A DNA stretch of 64,000 bases. Source: UBA5109 sp964606735. Lineage in GTDB: Bacteria > Pseudomonadota > Gammaproteobacteria > Pseudomonadales > Pseudohongiellaceae. The stretch is from contig CAZSHI010000002.1 in assembly GCA_964606735.1 (NCBI GenBank), positions 77,749-141,748 on the forward strand. Reading direction: 5' to 3'. The translations under genes were made by a program, and so were the position numbers. The notes under the pieces were generated by a model that did not search any database, had not been told where the DNA came from, and saw nothing but the letters and a program-made list of their open reading frames with translations. Positions 44,478 to 53,550 of the stretch are shown one piece after another (the stretch's first letter is position 1; each line of letters starts with the position of its first letter).

Positions 44478-45875
44478 TTACAGTTTTTTGGCTTTTTCAA
44501 CGGCTTCTTCAATGCTGCCAACCATATAAAAAGCCTGTTCAGGCAGATCATCATACTGCCCGTCAAGAATGGCTTTAAAGCCTGCTATCGTGTCTTTCAG
44601 ACTAACATATTTGCCGGGTGATCCGGTAAATACTTCTGCCACCGTAAAGGGTTGTGAGAAGAAACGCTCAATTTTACGGGCACGGCTTACAGCCAGCTTG
44701 TCTTCTTCGGACAGCTCGTCCATACCCAGAATCGCGATAATGTCTTTCAGTTCTTTATAACGCTGCAGGATCGACTGCACGCCGCGTGCTACATCATAAT
44801 GCTCCTGCCCAATCACCAGCGGGTCCAGCTGACGTGACGTGGAATCAAGCGGATCCACCGCCGGATAAATACCCAGCGAAGCAATGTCACGCGATAGCAC
44901 TACGGTTGCATCAAGGTGGGCGAAGGTGGTGGCCGGCGAAGGGTCAGTCAAGTCATCCGCTGGCACGTATACTGCCTGAATGGAAGTAATGGAGCCGGTT
45001 TTGGTTGAAGTAATACGTTCCTGCAGGGCGCCCATTTCCTCAGCCAGTGTTGGCTGGTAACCCACCGCTGAAGGCATACGGCCCAACAATGCTGATACTT
45101 CGGTTCCTGCGAGGGTGTAACGATAAATGTTATCAACGAAAAGCAGTACATCTCGGCCTTCGTCACGAAACTTTTCTGCCATGGTCAGGCCGGTCAGGGC
45201 AACACGCAAACGGTTGCCGGGGGGCTCATTCATCTGACCGTACACCATGGATACTTTGGAGTTTTTAAAATTGTCGGTATCGATAACCTTGGCTTCCTGC
45301 ATTTCGTGATAGAAGTCATTTCCCTCACGCGTGCGCTCACCTACACCAGCAAATACTGACAAACCGCCTCGCGCTGTCGCAATGTTGTTAATCAGCTCCA
45401 TCATGTTTACGGTCTTGCCCACTCCAGCACCACCAAACAGGCCAACCTTACCACCCTTGGCGAAAGGACAGACCAGATCAATAACCTTGATGCCGGTTTC
45501 AAGAACTTCTTCAGAGGCTGCCTGTTCATCATAGCTTGGCGCCTTACGATGAATCGGCATCTTTTCCTTTTCGCCGATAGGGCCGCACTCGTCAATCGGG
45601 TTGCCCAGAACATCCATAATACGCCCCAGCGTTTCTTCCCCGACCGGGATGCTAACTGGCGCACCGGTATCATCAACACTCAGACCACGGCTCAGGCCTT
45701 CAGTTGAACCCATGGCAATAGTACGCACAATTCCATCGCCCAGCTGCTGCTGAACTTCCAGTGTAATTTCCTTATCCGCCACTTTCAGCGCATCATAAAC
45801 TTTCGGGACAGAGTCCCGGGGAAATTCCACGTCAATAACCGCGCCAATAATTTGTACGATACGACCGCTGCTCAT
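44478..45875 (-). CDS. atpD: ATP synthase beta subunit
   Basis: 465 residues. Walker A is GGAGVGKTVNM, and the family signature PAVDPLDSTSR lies near residue 345. The catalytic Glu is in GVGERTREGND. Three copies form the catalytic sites of the F1 head. It lies between atpG and atpC in the standard order, with 27 bp to atpC and 78 bp from atpG. Confidence 0.98.
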   Translation of the reverse strand: MSSGRIVQIIGAVIDVEFPRDSVPKVYDALKVADKEITLEVQQQLGDGIVRTIAMGSTEGLSRGLSVDDTGAPVSIPVGEETLGRIMDVLGNPIDECGPIGEKEKMPIHRKAPSYDEQAASEEVLETGIKVIDLVCPFAKGGKVGLFGGAGVGKTVNMMELINNIATARGGLSVFAGVGERTREGNDFYHEMQEAKVIDTDNFKNSKVSMVYGQMNEPPGNRLRVALTGLTMAEKFRDEGRDVLLFVDNIYRYTLAGTEVSALLGRMPSAVGYQPTLAEEMGALQERITSTKTGSITSIQAVYVPADDLTDPSPATTFAHLDATVVLSRDIASLGIYPAVDPLDSTSRQLDPLVIGQEHYDVARGVQSILQRYKELKDIIAILGMDELSEEDKLAVSRARKIERFFSQPFTVAEVFTGSPGKYVSLKDTIAGFKAILDGQYDDLPEQAFYMVGSIEEAVEKAKKL

Positions 45876-45953
45876 TTATTTTTCCTCTTACTTGCCAATT
45901 CTTTCCAAAGTTCAGCGCACTTGCGCCGTTATTAATCTCTTAACTTCTACTTT

Positions 45954-46814
45954 TTAAACTGCTGCTGCACCACCAACAATCTCAGATAGTTCCTGAGTAA
46001 TGGCTGCCTGACGTGCTTTGTTATAGATAAGCTGTAATTCATTAATAAGCTCGCCAGCATTATCCGTGGCACTTTTCATGGCAATCATGCGCGCTGCCTG
46101 CTCGCAGGCATTGTTCTCAACAACAGCCTGATAAACCTGTGACTCAATATACCGAGTGAGCAGCTCATTCAGCAGCTCTTTGGCATCGGGCTCATAGATA
46201 TAATCCCAGTGATGCTTCATTTCCTCGCCATCTGCAGCCGGCAAAGGTAGTATTTGCTGAACCGTCGGTTTCTGTGTCATGGTATTCACAAATTCATTGC
46301 CCACCAGAAACAGGCGATCAATATTGCCTTCGCTGAAACTGTCCAGCATGACCTTTACCGCTCCAACCACGTCTTCGGTTGATGGCCGGTCTCCGATATT
46401 TCGAACTGCCGCTACGACATTACCGCCAAAGCTGTTGAAAAAGGCTGAACCTTTTGAACCTACGGTACAGATATGAACGTCGACATTCTGGTCATGCCAG
46501 CGCTTCATATCGCCAATCATTGCCTTGAAGAGATTGATGTTTAAACCTCCGCACAAACCGCGATCCGTCGAAACCAGAATGTAACCAACGCGCTTGACCT
46601 CTCGCTCATCCATGAAGTCGTGCTTGTATTCAGGCGTTGAAGCCGCAATATGACTTACTACGCTGCGGATATTACGCGCATAGGGCTTGCCCAGCTGCAT
46701 GCGATCCTGCGCTTTGCGCATTTTGCTGGCTGCCACCATTTCCATGGCACTGGTAATCTTCTGAGTATTCTTGATACTGCCAATCTGATTACGTATTTCT
46801 TTTCCAATCGCCAT
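45954..46814 (-). CDS. atpG: ATP synthase gamma subunit
   Basis: 286 residues. The N-terminal helix has IRNQIGSIKNTQKITSAMEM and the C-terminal helix ends with ITQELSEIVGGAAAV, the coiled coil that rotates inside the alpha-beta ring. ISTDRGLCGGLN-type loop is present as STDRGLCGGLNINL. Lies 6 bp after atpA. Confidence 0.97.
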   Translation of the reverse strand: MAIGKEIRNQIGSIKNTQKITSAMEMVAASKMRKAQDRMQLGKPYARNIRSVVSHIAASTPEYKHDFMDEREVKRVGYILVSTDRGLCGGLNINLFKAMIGDMKRWHDQNVDVHICTVGSKGSAFFNSFGGNVVAAVRNIGDRPSTEDVVGAVKVMLDSFSEGNIDRLFLVGNEFVNTMTQKPTVQQILPLPAADGEEMKHHWDYIYEPDAKELLNELLTRYIESQVYQAVVENNACEQAARMIAMKSATDNAGELINELQLIYNKARQAAITQELSEIVGGAAAV

Positions 46815-46820
46815 GATTGC

Positions 46821-48365
46821 TTACCAGGTTTGAGTCTCGACAAATTTATCCAGAGCCGCCTTGAAGCCGGCCTCTATTTCATCTGAGTAATCACCCGTCT
46901 CATTGATTGAAGCCATCAGGCCGGCCTGTTCACTATTCATGTAGGATAGTAAGGCGCTTTCAAAATCCCTGATTTTGTTGATTTCCACTTCTTTCAGATA
47001 GCCTTCATTTGCGGCATAAATGACCACTGCCATCTCGGCTACCGTTAAGGGGGAGTACTGAGACTGCTTCATCAGCTCTGTTACTCGCTGACCGTGTTCC
47101 AGCTGGGCACGTGTCGCATCATCCAGATCCGAGGCAAACTGTGCAAAAGCCGCCAGCTCACGATACTGGGCCAGAGCAAGTCGAATACCGCCACCGAGTT
47201 TTTTGATGATTTTGGTTTGCGCTGCACCGCCCACACGAGAAACCGAAATACCGGCATTCATGGCCGGGCGAATACCTGCATTAAACAGCGAGGTTTCCAG
47301 GAAGATCTGTCCGTCAGTAATGGAGATTACGTTGGTCGGCACGAAAGCCGACACGTCACCGGCCTGGGTTTCAATAATTGGCAAGGCCGTTAAGGAGCCT
47401 GTCTGACCTTTCACTTTACCATCGGTCAGTTTTTCCACGTATTCAGCATTTACACGTGCAGCTCTTTCCAACAGACGAGAATGCAAATAGAACACGTCAC
47501 CAGGATAAGCTTCACGACCAGGCGGACGACGCAGCAAGAGTGAAATCTGACGATAGGCCCAAGCCTGTTTGGTCAAATCATCATAAATAATCAGGGCATC
47601 CTGACCGCGGTCACGGTAGTACTCGCCCATGGTGCAACCTGAATAGGGAGCAATAAACTGCATGGCAGCAGGGTCAGATGCGCCTGCAGCCACCACAATG
47701 GTGTGCTCCATAGCACCATGCTCTTCCAGTTTTCTTACCACTGAAGCAATGGAAGACTGTTTCTGGCCAACTGCAACATAAATACATTTTACGCCGGTGC
47801 CTTTCTGGTTAATGATCGCGTCAACAGCAACAGCGGTTTTACCTACCTGACGGTCGCCAATTATCAACTCACGCTGCCCTCGACCAATCGGCACCATGGA
47901 GTCAATGGCTTTCAGCCCCGTTTGAACCGGCTGGGAAACGCCTTGTCTTGCAATAACACCAGGCGCGACCTTTTCAACCGCATCAGTTTCCTTGGCGTTG
48001 ATCGGGCCTTTACCGTCTATCGGGTTACCCAGTGCGTCCACCACGCGTCCTTCCAGTTCCGGACCGATGGGCACTTCAAGTATTCGTTTGGTGCAACGAC
48101 AGGTCTGACCTTCTGCCAGACTTTCATAATCACCAAGAACAACGGCACCAACTGAATCTCTTTCCAGGTTGAGCGCCATACCATAAAGGCCGCCTTCAAA
48201 CTCAATCATTTCCCCGTACATGACATCGGCAAGACCATGAATACGGATAATACCGTCGGACACGGACACGATCGTACCCTCGTTCTGTGCCTGCGCACTG
48301 ACGTCGAGCTTATCAATCCGTTGCTTAATAATTTCGCTTATTTCTGAAGGGTTCAGTTGCTGCAT
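46821..48365 (-). CDS. atpA: ATP synthase alpha subunit
   Basis: 514 residues. Walker A is GDRQVGKTAVA. The signature SISDTIRP-like region is present as NAGIRPAMNAGISVSRVGG. Non-catalytic nucleotide-binding subunit of F1. Six bases separate it from atpG and 16 from atpH. Confidence 0.98.
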   Translation of the reverse strand: MQQLNPSEISEIIKQRIDKLDVSAQAQNEGTIVSVSDGIIRIHGLADVMYGEMIEFEGGLYGMALNLERDSVGAVVLGDYESLAEGQTCRCTKRILEVPIGPELEGRVVDALGNPIDGKGPINAKETDAVEKVAPGVIARQGVSQPVQTGLKAIDSMVPIGRGQRELIIGDRQVGKTAVAVDAIINQKGTGVKCIYVAVGQKQSSIASVVRKLEEHGAMEHTIVVAAGASDPAAMQFIAPYSGCTMGEYYRDRGQDALIIYDDLTKQAWAYRQISLLLRRPPGREAYPGDVFYLHSRLLERAARVNAEYVEKLTDGKVKGQTGSLTALPIIETQAGDVSAFVPTNVISITDGQIFLETSLFNAGIRPAMNAGISVSRVGGAAQTKIIKKLGGGIRLALAQYRELAAFAQFASDLDDATRAQLEHGQRVTELMKQSQYSPLTVAEMAVVIYAANEGYLKEVEINKIRDFESALLSYMNSEQAGLMASINETGDYSDEIEAGFKAALDKFVETQTW

Positions 48366-48381
48366 TCTCTATTTTCCTCTA

Positions 48382-48918
48382 CTAGGATCCCATTGCTTCC
48401 GCAAGACGGTGGAGTTTGCCTCTTACGGAATCATCAATGACCAGATCGCCGGCTCGGATAACAATGCCGCCAATCAGATCCTTGTTAATTTCACTGTGAA
48501 TTTTTACATCCCTATTCAGTTTTGACTTGATCGCCTGAGCCAGTTTCTTTTCCAGCTCACTGGCCAGCGGAAATGCTGTGCTGATTGCTACATCAACGGT
48601 TTTTTCCTGTTCCGCCTTGAGCCGGTCAAACAGCTCAAGAATTTCCGGCAAGAGACCAAGTCGTTTGTTCTCTGACAACACTTTTACAAAATTTTGTGCC
48701 GGCGCATTGATTTCGTCCATGCACAGATCAATGACTATCTGCGCCTGCTGTTCACCCGTCAGCGAGGGGGAAGAAAGTGCGGCGGCAACGGTTTTATGAC
48801 TGACAACATTTGCCAGCAAAGCCAGCATGTCAGACCAGGTCTGCAAGTTGCCCCCATGCACAGCCACTTCAAAAGCTGCTTTGGCATACGGTCTTGCGAG
48901 GGTAGTGAGCTCTGCCAT
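48382..48918 (-). CDS. atpH: ATP synthase delta subunit
   Basis: 178 residues. Begins MAELTTLARPYAKAAFEVA and contains the C-terminal block KIHSEINKDLIGGIVIRAGD with IDDSVRGKL. It joins the peripheral stalk to the top of F1. In the standard place between atpF and atpA. Confidence 0.97.
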   Translation of the reverse strand: MAELTTLARPYAKAAFEVAVHGGNLQTWSDMLALLANVVSHKTVAAALSSPSLTGEQQAQIVIDLCMDEINAPAQNFVKVLSENKRLGLLPEILELFDRLKAEQEKTVDVAISTAFPLASELEKKLAQAIKSKLNRDVKIHSEINKDLIGGIVIRAGDLVIDDSVRGKLHRLAEAMGS

Positions 48919-48933
48919 AGTTGGTCGCTTTCC

Positions 48934-49404
48934 TTACAGGGATTCCGCCAGTTTTTCAGTCAGTTTGGCATGCGCAGCTTCATCAATGGATGCTTCCAGT
49001 ATTTTTTCCGCTCCACTGATGGCAATTTTTGCTACCTGTGCACGCAGCTGCTCCTTGGCACGATTGACTTCCTGTTCAATCTCAGCCTGAGCACCCACAA
49101 TCATGCGCTGACCCTCTTCACGGCCCTGCTCTTTGGCTTCCTCAATTATCTGGCTTGCCCGCTTGTTAGCCTGGTCGATAATGCTGGCTGCCTGCGCTTT
49201 GGCTTCCTTCAGCTGCTCTGCAACATTTTCCTGCGCCTGTTCCAGATCTCTACTGGCTTTGTCGGCTGCTTCCAGGCCATCAGCAATGCGCTTCTGCCTT
49301 TCTGCCAGCGCGGCTGTCAAGGGTGGCCAGACATACTTCATGCAGAACCACACGAAAAATGCAAAAGCGATCATCTGACCGAGCATCGTTGCATTAATGT
49401 TCAC
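48934..49404 (-). CDS. atpF: ATP synthase b subunit
   Basis: 156 residues. One N-terminal membrane helix (MLGQMIAFAFFVWFCMKYVWPP) is followed by a long charged helix (residues about 30-155) that dimerises as the peripheral stalk. Length and position match the E. coli protein (156). Gap of 15 bp to atpH. Confidence 0.96.
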   Translation of the reverse strand: MNINATMLGQMIAFAFFVWFCMKYVWPPLTAALAERQKRIADGLEAADKASRDLEQAQENVAEQLKEAKAQAASIIDQANKRASQIIEEAKEQGREEGQRMIVGAQAEIEQEVNRAKEQLRAQVAKIAISGAEKILEASIDEAAHAKLTEKLAESL

Positions 49405-49450
49405 AGTGTTTCCTCTTGCTAATGGCGTTCAATATCTAGCGTGTTGGTGA

Positions 49451-49708
49451 TTAACCGCCCAGCGCCGCTGTAAACGGGTTGGCAAAGGTAAACCACATAC
49501 CAATAGCCAGACCAATCATGGTGATGGCGTCGATAAGTCCTGCTACCAGGAACATTTTACCCTGCAGCATTGGTGCCAGTTCCGGTTGACGGGCCGAGCC
49601 TTCCAGCATTTTGCCGCCCAGAATACCAAAACCAATCGCCGTACCCAGTGCACCAAGGCCTAGTACCAACAATACGCCAAGCACTGTATTCGCTAAGATT
49701 AGCTCCAT
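49451..49708 (-). CDS. atpE: ATP synthase c subunit
   Basis: 85 residues forming a two-helix hairpin. The first helix has the glycine-rich pattern GLGALGTAIGFGILGG and the loop has RQPE. The ion-carrying carboxylate is Asp60 in GLIDAITMIG. There is no Gln/Glu/Ser sodium-binding set, so proton coupling is predicted. Ring subunit of the rotor. Confidence 0.97.
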   Translation of the reverse strand: MELILANTVLGVLLVLGLGALGTAIGFGILGGKMLEGSARQPELAPMLQGKMFLVAGLIDAITMIGLAIGMWFTFANPFTAALGG

Positions 49709-49771
49709 TTTTTTCCTCCAGTTTTAAAGGTCTTGCCTAATGTTAAAAAGTAAATCGTTACGGGTAATATA

Positions 49772-50635
49772 TTAGTGATGCTCACAGGCCTGGCTCAGAT
49801 ACACAATCGTGAGCATCATGAAAATAAAGGCCTGCAAAGGAATCACCAATAAGTGAAATGCCGCCCACAAGAAGTGGGCTGGCAATTGAAAAACACCGAA
49901 CAGGGCAATCAGCAAAAACACCAGTTCGCCGGCATAGAGATTGCCATACAGTCGTAAACCCAGTGAAACAGGTTTTGCCAAGAGTGTCGGCACTTCAATT
50001 AACAGATTAAAGGGCATCAGTTTGGGGCCAAAAGGCTGAAACGCCAGTTCTTTTAAAAATCCACCGGCTCCCTTGATCTTGATGCTGTAAAAAATAATCA
50101 ATAGAAAAATGGAAAACGACATGCCCAGCGTTACATTCGGGTCAGTCGTTGGTACAACGCGGAAGGCGATCTCTGGATCGCCAGAGACTTTCTGGGCCAC
50201 CCAGGGCAGCCAGTCCACTGGTACCAGGTCCATGGTGTTCATCAGCAGGACCCAAACAAAAATGGTCATGGCTAGCGGCGCTATCAGGGTACTTTTACCG
50301 TGAAAAGTGTCTTTAACACTGGTATCGACAAACTCAAAGACCCATTCCACGAAGTTCTGGAATCCGCCTGGTACTCCAGACGTTGCGGTCTTGGCTGCTT
50401 TTCTGAATAGGAGAATAAAGATAAGCCCAAGTCCAACTGACCACCCCATCATATCCAAATGAATAGTGGTAAAAGGGCTCATTTCAGCGACTTCTTCTTC
50501 ACCGTGAGCAATACCCCAATGACCATCGGGAAGTTTGCCAAAGGTAAGAAACTGTAAATGATGCTGTATGTACTCCCCCTGAGTTTGGGAGTGTTCTGCT
50601 GCTCCGTGAGCAATTTCGCCAGCTGCTTCAGCCAT
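49772..50635 (-). CDS. atpB: ATP synthase a subunit
   Basis: 287 residues with five to six helices. The essential arginine lies in KPVSLGLRLYGNLYAGELV and the C-terminal helix has PLQAFIFMMLTIVYLS. It forms the proton half-channels against the c ring. An N-terminal, His/Gln-rich extension (AHGAAEHSQTQGEYIQHHL) is somewhat longer than in E. coli (271 residues). Confidence 0.97.
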   Translation of the reverse strand: MAEAAGEIAHGAAEHSQTQGEYIQHHLQFLTFGKLPDGHWGIAHGEEEVAEMSPFTTIHLDMMGWSVGLGLIFILLFRKAAKTATSGVPGGFQNFVEWVFEFVDTSVKDTFHGKSTLIAPLAMTIFVWVLLMNTMDLVPVDWLPWVAQKVSGDPEIAFRVVPTTDPNVTLGMSFSIFLLIIFYSIKIKGAGGFLKELAFQPFGPKLMPFNLLIEVPTLLAKPVSLGLRLYGNLYAGELVFLLIALFGVFQLPAHFLWAAFHLLVIPLQAFIFMMLTIVYLSQACEHH

Positions 50636-50666
50636 AATTAAGCGGTTTTCCTGATTTTCGACTCAT

Positions 50667-51077
50667 TTATGCGGATTTTAAGCCCATTTTCACGGTAGCT
50701 ATCAACCCGGCAATAAGTGTAACAATAAAACTCACAATCACTGCCAACTCATTCAGGGGCCTGATACCGCCAAATACCAGTGCAAACAATACTGCAGTGA
50801 TAATCAGCTTGCCAGTTTCTCCGGCATAAAATGATTTCAATATCATCGGCATCTGCCGCGCCCCGCGATATCGAAAAACTTTCAGGGCAAAATACGCATT
50901 TGGCCCCGTACTGATCATGCCTCCAAGAAATACTGAATACGCTGCTACTGTATCCATCAGCGCAAAAGTACTCAGTGCCGCTATTACAGTGACAACAAAC
51001 TGAGTAACAATAACCTTGTAAATCGGAGGAGCTTTGAGATTGGCTACAGCTGGTGTAGGCTCTTCCGGCTTGCTCAT
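50667..51077 (-). CDS. atpI: ATP synthase assembly protein AtpI
   Basis: 136 residues with four hydrophobic helices, first gene of the operon. VIVTQFVVTVIAALSTFALM and AYSVFLGGMISTGPNAYFALKVFRYRG are the typical AtpI blocks. It helps c-ring assembly and is not part of the finished enzyme. The start lies about 40 bp downstream of a clear promoter-like sequence at 51116-51144. The N-terminus is about 10 residues longer than in E. coli. Confidence 0.92.
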   Translation of the reverse strand: MSKPEEPTPAVANLKAPPIYKVIVTQFVVTVIAALSTFALMDTVAAYSVFLGGMISTGPNAYFALKVFRYRGARQMPMILKSFYAGETGKLIITAVLFALVFGGIRPLNELAVIVSFIVTLIAGLIATVKMGLKSA

Positions 51078-51115
51078 CCTAGCGTATTAAACTTCGGTGC
51101 TTTTCGACGGGGCGG

Positions 51116-51144
51116 ATTATAAAGATTTTCATACAAACAGGCAA
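51116..51144 (-). promoter_or_regulatory. Likely sigma-70 promoter of the atp operon
   Basis: On the minus strand, TTGCCT (-35) is followed by exactly 17 bp and TATAAT (-10, perfect). The implied transcript would start about 30 bases before the atpI ATG. The -35 box overlaps a small inverted repeat (ACAGG / CCTGT at 51137-51152) just after parB, which might terminate parB transcripts. Confidence 0.7.
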
Positions 51145-51157
51145 TGACCTGTCTTGC

Positions 51158-52069
51158 TTACTTGATGTGTTCAAGTATGCCATCCAGCTGATCCAAGGAA
51201 GAATACTTTACCACCAGCCTGCCTTTGCCTTTTGCCGTGTGCTGAATCTGCACTTCTGCCCCCAATTTGTCTGCCAGAGAATCCTGCAACTGCCTGATAT
51301 CAGGGTCCAGACCCTTACTGGTAGCCTCGCCGGAAGGCTGTTTCTGCAGGCGTCTGACCAGGGCCTCGGTCTGGCGAACAGACATTCCTTTGCCGACCAC
51401 CGTTTTAGCAGCACTCGACTGCTGGTCTCCGCTCAGAGCCAACAATGCTCTGGCATGCCCCATTTCCAGGTCGCCATGCTCCAGAGATAGGCGAACATCC
51501 GAATTCAGGCTCATCAGACGAATCAGGTTACTCACTGTGGCGCGAGATTTTCCCACGGCATCAGCGACTTCCTGCTGGGTGAGCTCAAATTCATCCTGCA
51601 GCCGCTTCAGGGCCATCGCCTCTTCTATCGGGTTTAGGTCCTCTCGCTGAATGTTCTCAATCAGCGCCATGGCAATCGCTGCCTCATCCGGCACATCTTT
51701 GATAATGACTGGAATAGTGTCCAAGCCAGCCATCTGAGATGCCCGCCAGCGCCTCTCTCCAGCAATGATTTCATAGTGTTTGCCACTTATGGGGCGAACA
51801 ACGATGGGTTGCATCAGACCCTGTGCTTTGATTGAGGCCGCCAGATCTTCAAGGGCTTCTGGCCGCATATCCAGTCGCGGCTGATATCGGCCTGCCTGAA
51901 TAAACTCTATGGGCAGTTTCAGCAGGTCATTAGTCGTCGGAGCGGAGCTTTGTTGGTTTTCCGTCGCGTTCTGGTTCTCACCAGCTGAGCTCTGTGTCGT
52001 CGTGCTTTTGGACTGGGATCCCAGCAGGGCATCAAGCCCTCTGCCCAGCCCTCTTTTTTTTAAGGCCAT
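51158..52069 (-). CDS. parB: Chromosome partition protein ParB
   Basis: 303 residues. The N-terminal domain has QAGRYQPRLDMRPEALEDLAASI and the CTPase motif GERRWRASQMAG. The DNA-binding region has ELTQQEVADAVGKSRATVSNLIRL and RALLAL, and the C-terminal dimer domain ends LDQLDGILEHIK. ParB loads onto parS sites and spreads by sliding as a CTP-bound clamp. The two perfect parS sites in this window lie in recF, 11 kb away. Its start is 5 bp after parA. Confidence 0.97.
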   Translation of the reverse strand: MALKKRGLGRGLDALLGSQSKSTTTQSSAGENQNATENQQSSAPTTNDLLKLPIEFIQAGRYQPRLDMRPEALEDLAASIKAQGLMQPIVVRPISGKHYEIIAGERRWRASQMAGLDTIPVIIKDVPDEAAIAMALIENIQREDLNPIEEAMALKRLQDEFELTQQEVADAVGKSRATVSNLIRLMSLNSDVRLSLEHGDLEMGHARALLALSGDQQSSAAKTVVGKGMSVRQTEALVRRLQKQPSGEATSKGLDPDIRQLQDSLADKLGAEVQIQHTAKGKGRLVVKYSSLDQLDGILEHIK

Positions 52070-52074
52070 GTTGC

Positions 52075-52887
52075 TTACTCATTTAATTCTTCTGGCTGCG
52101 AAGCCTTATTTCCCGCTTTTGCGGGTGTGACTTTTCTCAGTATTTCTCCGGCCAGGGCTATATAAGCCAAGGCGCCTCGGGAACTCATATCATAGGCCAT
52201 GACAGGCAAACCATAACTCGGTGCTTCCGCCAAGCGTATATTTCGGGGAATTACTGTGCGATACACCTTGTCGCCGAAATAATCTTTTAATTGCTGGGAA
52301 ACATCAAGAGTCAGGCGGTTTCTTGGATCAAACATCGTGCGCAAAATTCCCTCGATTTCCAGCTTTGGATTTAAATTATCCGCAATGGCCCGGATAGTAT
52401 CACTCAGTGCACTGAGGCCTTCCAGGGCATAATACTCACACTGCATCGGTATCAGCACACTGTCCGCGGCTACCAGTGCATTAACCGTCAGCATATTCAG
52501 TGACGGTGGGCAGTCTATCAGGACAAAATCAAATACCATGCTGTTTTCACTGAAGATCTTTTTCAGCGTGCTTTCTCGATTATCAGAATTCAGCAGAAAG
52601 ACTTCTGCCGCAGTCAAATCGCTGTTTGCAGGCAACACTTCAAAACCCGCCTGATCAGCATAGGTTACAACATCAGAAAAAGACGCCTCTCCAGTCAGCA
52701 GGTCATAAACTGAGCATTCCAACTGGTTCTTTTCAATGCCACTGCCCATCGTGGCGTTTCCCTGTGGATCCAGGTCCACCATCAGCACATTGCGACCAGC
52801 TTTCGCCAGCGAGGCTGCCAGATTGACGGTGGTGGTAGTTTTACCTACCCCCCCTTTCTGGTTTGCTATGGCAATAATTCTAGTCAT
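52075..52887 (-). CDS. parA: Chromosome partition ATPase ParA (Soj)
   Basis: 270 residues from the ATG at 52887. A TTG three codons upstream is in frame and nearer the GAAG ribosome-binding site, so the start is uncertain by three residues. The deviant Walker A is IANQKGGVGKTTTTVNLA. FDFVLIDCPPSL is Walker A' / B. It binds DNA non-specifically and drives ParB-parS movement. Follows rsmG directly, the standard order. Confidence 0.97.
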   Translation of the reverse strand: MTRIIAIANQKGGVGKTTTTVNLAASLAKAGRNVLMVDLDPQGNATMGSGIEKNQLECSVYDLLTGEASFSDVVTYADQAGFEVLPANSDLTAAEVFLLNSDNRESTLKKIFSENSMVFDFVLIDCPPSLNMLTVNALVAADSVLIPMQCEYYALEGLSALSDTIRAIADNLNPKLEIEGILRTMFDPRNRLTLDVSQQLKDYFGDKVYRTVIPRNIRLAEAPSYGLPVMAYDMSSRGALAYIALAGEILRKVTPAKAGNKASQPEELNE

Positions 52888-52896
52888 CTTTATCAA

Positions 52897-53550
52897 TCAG
52901 CTTCTTCCCAGCTCCAGCAGGTGCCTGGTGGCTGGGTCTCCCGGCAAACTCAGCTCGTGTACTGCCAGTAATTGGAAGTCTGTCGGTATCTCTGCTATTT
53001 CCTGTCCTGGATACTGCCCTTTCATTGCCAATAGCCTGCCTTCTGCTGCCAGCAGGTGCTGGCTATGTTCAATAAACTGCTTTAGCGTTGAAAAGGCCCG
53101 GCTGAGGACAATATCAAATGCCTCCTGACTTTGATAGCTTTCAACACGCTGCTGGACAATATCAACATTTTCCAGCTTCAGATTAGCTGCACTTTGATAA
53201 ACAAAGCGCATCTTTTTTCCGTTGCTGTCCAGCAGGCTGAATCTTGATTCCGGCAGGCAAATGGCCAATAACAGACCGGGTAGCCCCGCTCCGGTCCCCA
53301 CATCCAGAATTTTTTTTCCGTTGATATAGGGAAGAATACTCAAGCTGTCCAGCAGGTGTAGCCTCAGCATGGCTTGCGGGTCTTTAATGCCGGAGAGGTT
53401 ATAGGACTGATTCCATTTCACCAGCAGCTCCAGAAACTTGAGCAGCTTGTCTTGCTTGGCTGGGTCAATATCAAGTTTTAAATAGCCGATGCCTTCGCTT
53501 AACTGGTTTTTTAGCGCGTTTGAATCAAACTGCGGAGTTTCTTGCTTCAA
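52897..53550 (-). CDS. rsmG: 16S rRNA G527 methyltransferase RsmG
   Basis: 217 residues from a TTG start that overlaps the mnmG stop as TTGA; no usable ATG precedes the conserved region. The SAM site is KILDVGTGAGLPGLLLAI and NLSGIKDP and HLLDSLSI are family blocks. It methylates G527 in the 530 loop of 16S rRNA. Loss gives low-level streptomycin resistance in other bacteria. The gidA-gidB (mnmG-rsmG) pair is near-universal. Confidence 0.96.
   Translation of the reverse strand: MKQETPQFDSNALKNQLSEGIGYLKLDIDPAKQDKLLKFLELLVKWNQSYNLSGIKDPQAMLRLHLLDSLSILPYINGKKILDVGTGAGLPGLLLAICLPESRFSLLDSNGKKMRFVYQSAANLKLENVDIVQQRVESYQSQEAFDIVLSRAFSTLKQFIEHSQHLLAAEGRLLAMKGQYPGQEIAEIPTDFQLLAVHELSLPGDPATRHLLELGRS

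Noticed and set aside
47100..47125. CACGTG cores in other genes as additional parS sites
   Set aside because: The flanks (GGGCACGTGTCG, AATCACGTGCTT and similar) do not extend the palindrome beyond six bases.
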